DNA of 5,121 bases from an uncultured beta proteobacterium. GTDB taxonomy: Bacteria > Pseudomonadota > Gammaproteobacteria > Burkholderiales > Burkholderiaceae_C. The position numbers and the translations under genes are program-made. Positions 4,381-5,121 of the stretch are shown here, piece by piece (the first letter of the stretch is position 1; each line of letters begins with the position of its first letter). The DNA lies in contig CAJBVC010000677.1 of the NCBI GenBank assembly GCA_903958915.1, forward strand, positions 1 through 5,121, read 5' to 3'. The notes under the pieces are model-generated. The model was not told the DNA's origin, searched no databases, and was given only the letters and a program-made list of their open reading frames with translations.

Positions 4381-5121
4381 GGAACAAGGCAGTCAAGATC
4401 GCAACCTACCCGCCACCGAACGCAAACTTCGCAAGGCGCAGGAAGACGGGCAGGTTAATCGCTCAGAGGACTTGTCGCACTTGGCCGTACTTGGCGCTGG
4501 AGCCGCAGCGGTGCTGGCATTGGCGCCTATTCTGTTTGAACAACTCCGACAGGGCTTAGGCCGACAACTTTCATTTGACGCTGGCACGATCCGCAACTCC
4601 GGCTCGATGATCCTTCGTTTGGGAGAAGCTACCACCATAGGGCTAGCCGGTTGCGTCGCGTTTGCCGCCATCATTATTTCGGCCGCCATTGCAGCGTCCG
4701 TGACGTCCGGCGGATGGGTGAACAGCCTTAAACCCCTGATGCCAGACTTCAGCCGACTCAACCCGCTTTCAGGATTTGGCAATCTATTTACCAAGAAAAA
4801 ACTGCTTTCTGTTGGCAAGATGATTGTGCTGACCGCTGTTCTCACGACGATTGCGGCGTTGTATCTGACTTCGAGCCTGCAATCGGTTGCCGCGCTGGAA
4901 CTGCAGCCTTCACGGGCAGCCATTCGCCACCTCACGGAATGGCTGACCAGTGGCCTGGGCCTGCTTTTGCTGGTTATTCTGTTGGCGGCGCTGGTGGACG
5001 TACCACTGCAAGCCTACCTGCAGCGCGATCAACTCAAAATGTCGCACCAGGAAGTGCAACAAGAAGGCAAGGAGTCGGACGGCAACCCACAAATCAAAGG
5101 CAAGATCCGGCAGAAACAAAG
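4379..5121 (+). CDS. flhB: Flagellar export protein FlhB, N-terminal part (runs off window)
   Basis: FlhB is an inner-membrane component of the flagellar type III export gate; its cytoplasmic domain cleaves itself and switches export from rod/hook to filament substrates. The visible part is 247 codons, still open at the window end. The N-terminus NLPATERKLRKAQEDGQVNRSEDL (9-32) is the typical FlhB/YscU opening. Four membrane segments lie near 35-56, 84-108, 147-168 and 190-210, and the amphipathic stretch SLKPLMPDFSRLNPLSGF (116-133) is a family signature. The cytoplasmic linker QLKMSHQEVQQEGKESDGNPQIKGKIRQKQ (218-247) leads to the NPTH cleavage site, which lies beyond the window. An in-frame TAG (4364-4366) rules out an upstream start, so the ATG at 4379 is the start despite a weak ribosome site (AGAG, 4365-4368). 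The full protein is expected to be about 370-390 residues. Flagellar FlhB is favoured over a virulence-type homologue by the neighbouring genes. Confidence 0.96.
   Translation, partial: MEQGSQDRNLPATERKLRKAQEDGQVNRSEDLSHLAVLGAGAAAVLALAPILFEQLRQGLGRQLSFDAGTIRNSGSMILRLGEATTIGLAGCVAFAAIIISAAIAASVTSGGWVNSLKPLMPDFSRLNPLSGFGNLFTKKKLLSVGKMIVLTAVLTTIAALYLTSSLQSVAALELQPSRAAIRHLTEWLTSGLGLLLLVILLAALVDVPLQAYLQRDQLKMSHQEVQQEGKESDGNPQIKGKIRQKQ

Overview
This window is a stretch of a chromosomal flagellar and motility cluster from a betaproteobacterium. It probably belongs to the Burkholderiales, family Comamonadaceae (Rhodoferax/Polaromonas-like). Three things support this: the FlhDC master regulator beside motAB, the protein styles of MotA, MotB and FlhB, and an intergenic element after flhC that resembles a dispersed repeat I associate with Comamonadaceae genomes. 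The genus is inferred from recalled family resemblance, not from a search. All genes are on the + strand and look intact, apart from the two cut by the window edges.

Layout: the 3' part of a short flagellin gene (1-513) comes first. A 392-base gap follows (514-905) with a weak terminator-like hairpin, a second hairpin and a cluster of TGTAGG/CCTACA half-sites. Next are flhD (906-1232) and flhC (1269-1805), which encode the flagellar master activator. A 202-base gap (1806-2007) holds the repeat-like element and a good FliA (sigma-28) -10 match. motA (2008-2865) and motB (2884-3828), the stator genes, are closely coupled, and a CheY-type response regulator (3889-4278) follows 60 bases later. 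A terminator-like hairpin (4297-4319) closes that block. A 100-base gap then leads into flhB (4379 to the window end), the export-gate/substrate-switch protein. Its ATG lies inside an 8-bp perfect inverted repeat.

How the genes fit together: FlhD and FlhC form the activator at the top of the cascade. FlhB belongs to the export apparatus normally made in the middle tier. Flagellin, MotA, MotB and CheY are late products: the filament, the proton-driven torque generator, and the signal that switches rotation at the motor.

No obviously new multi-gene system is present; the genes are standard. The points worth a second look are non-coding or architectural: the inverted repeat covering the flhB start, the half-site cluster upstream of flhD, the repeat after flhC, and the direct cheY-flhB junction without cheZ or the rest of a chemotaxis operon.
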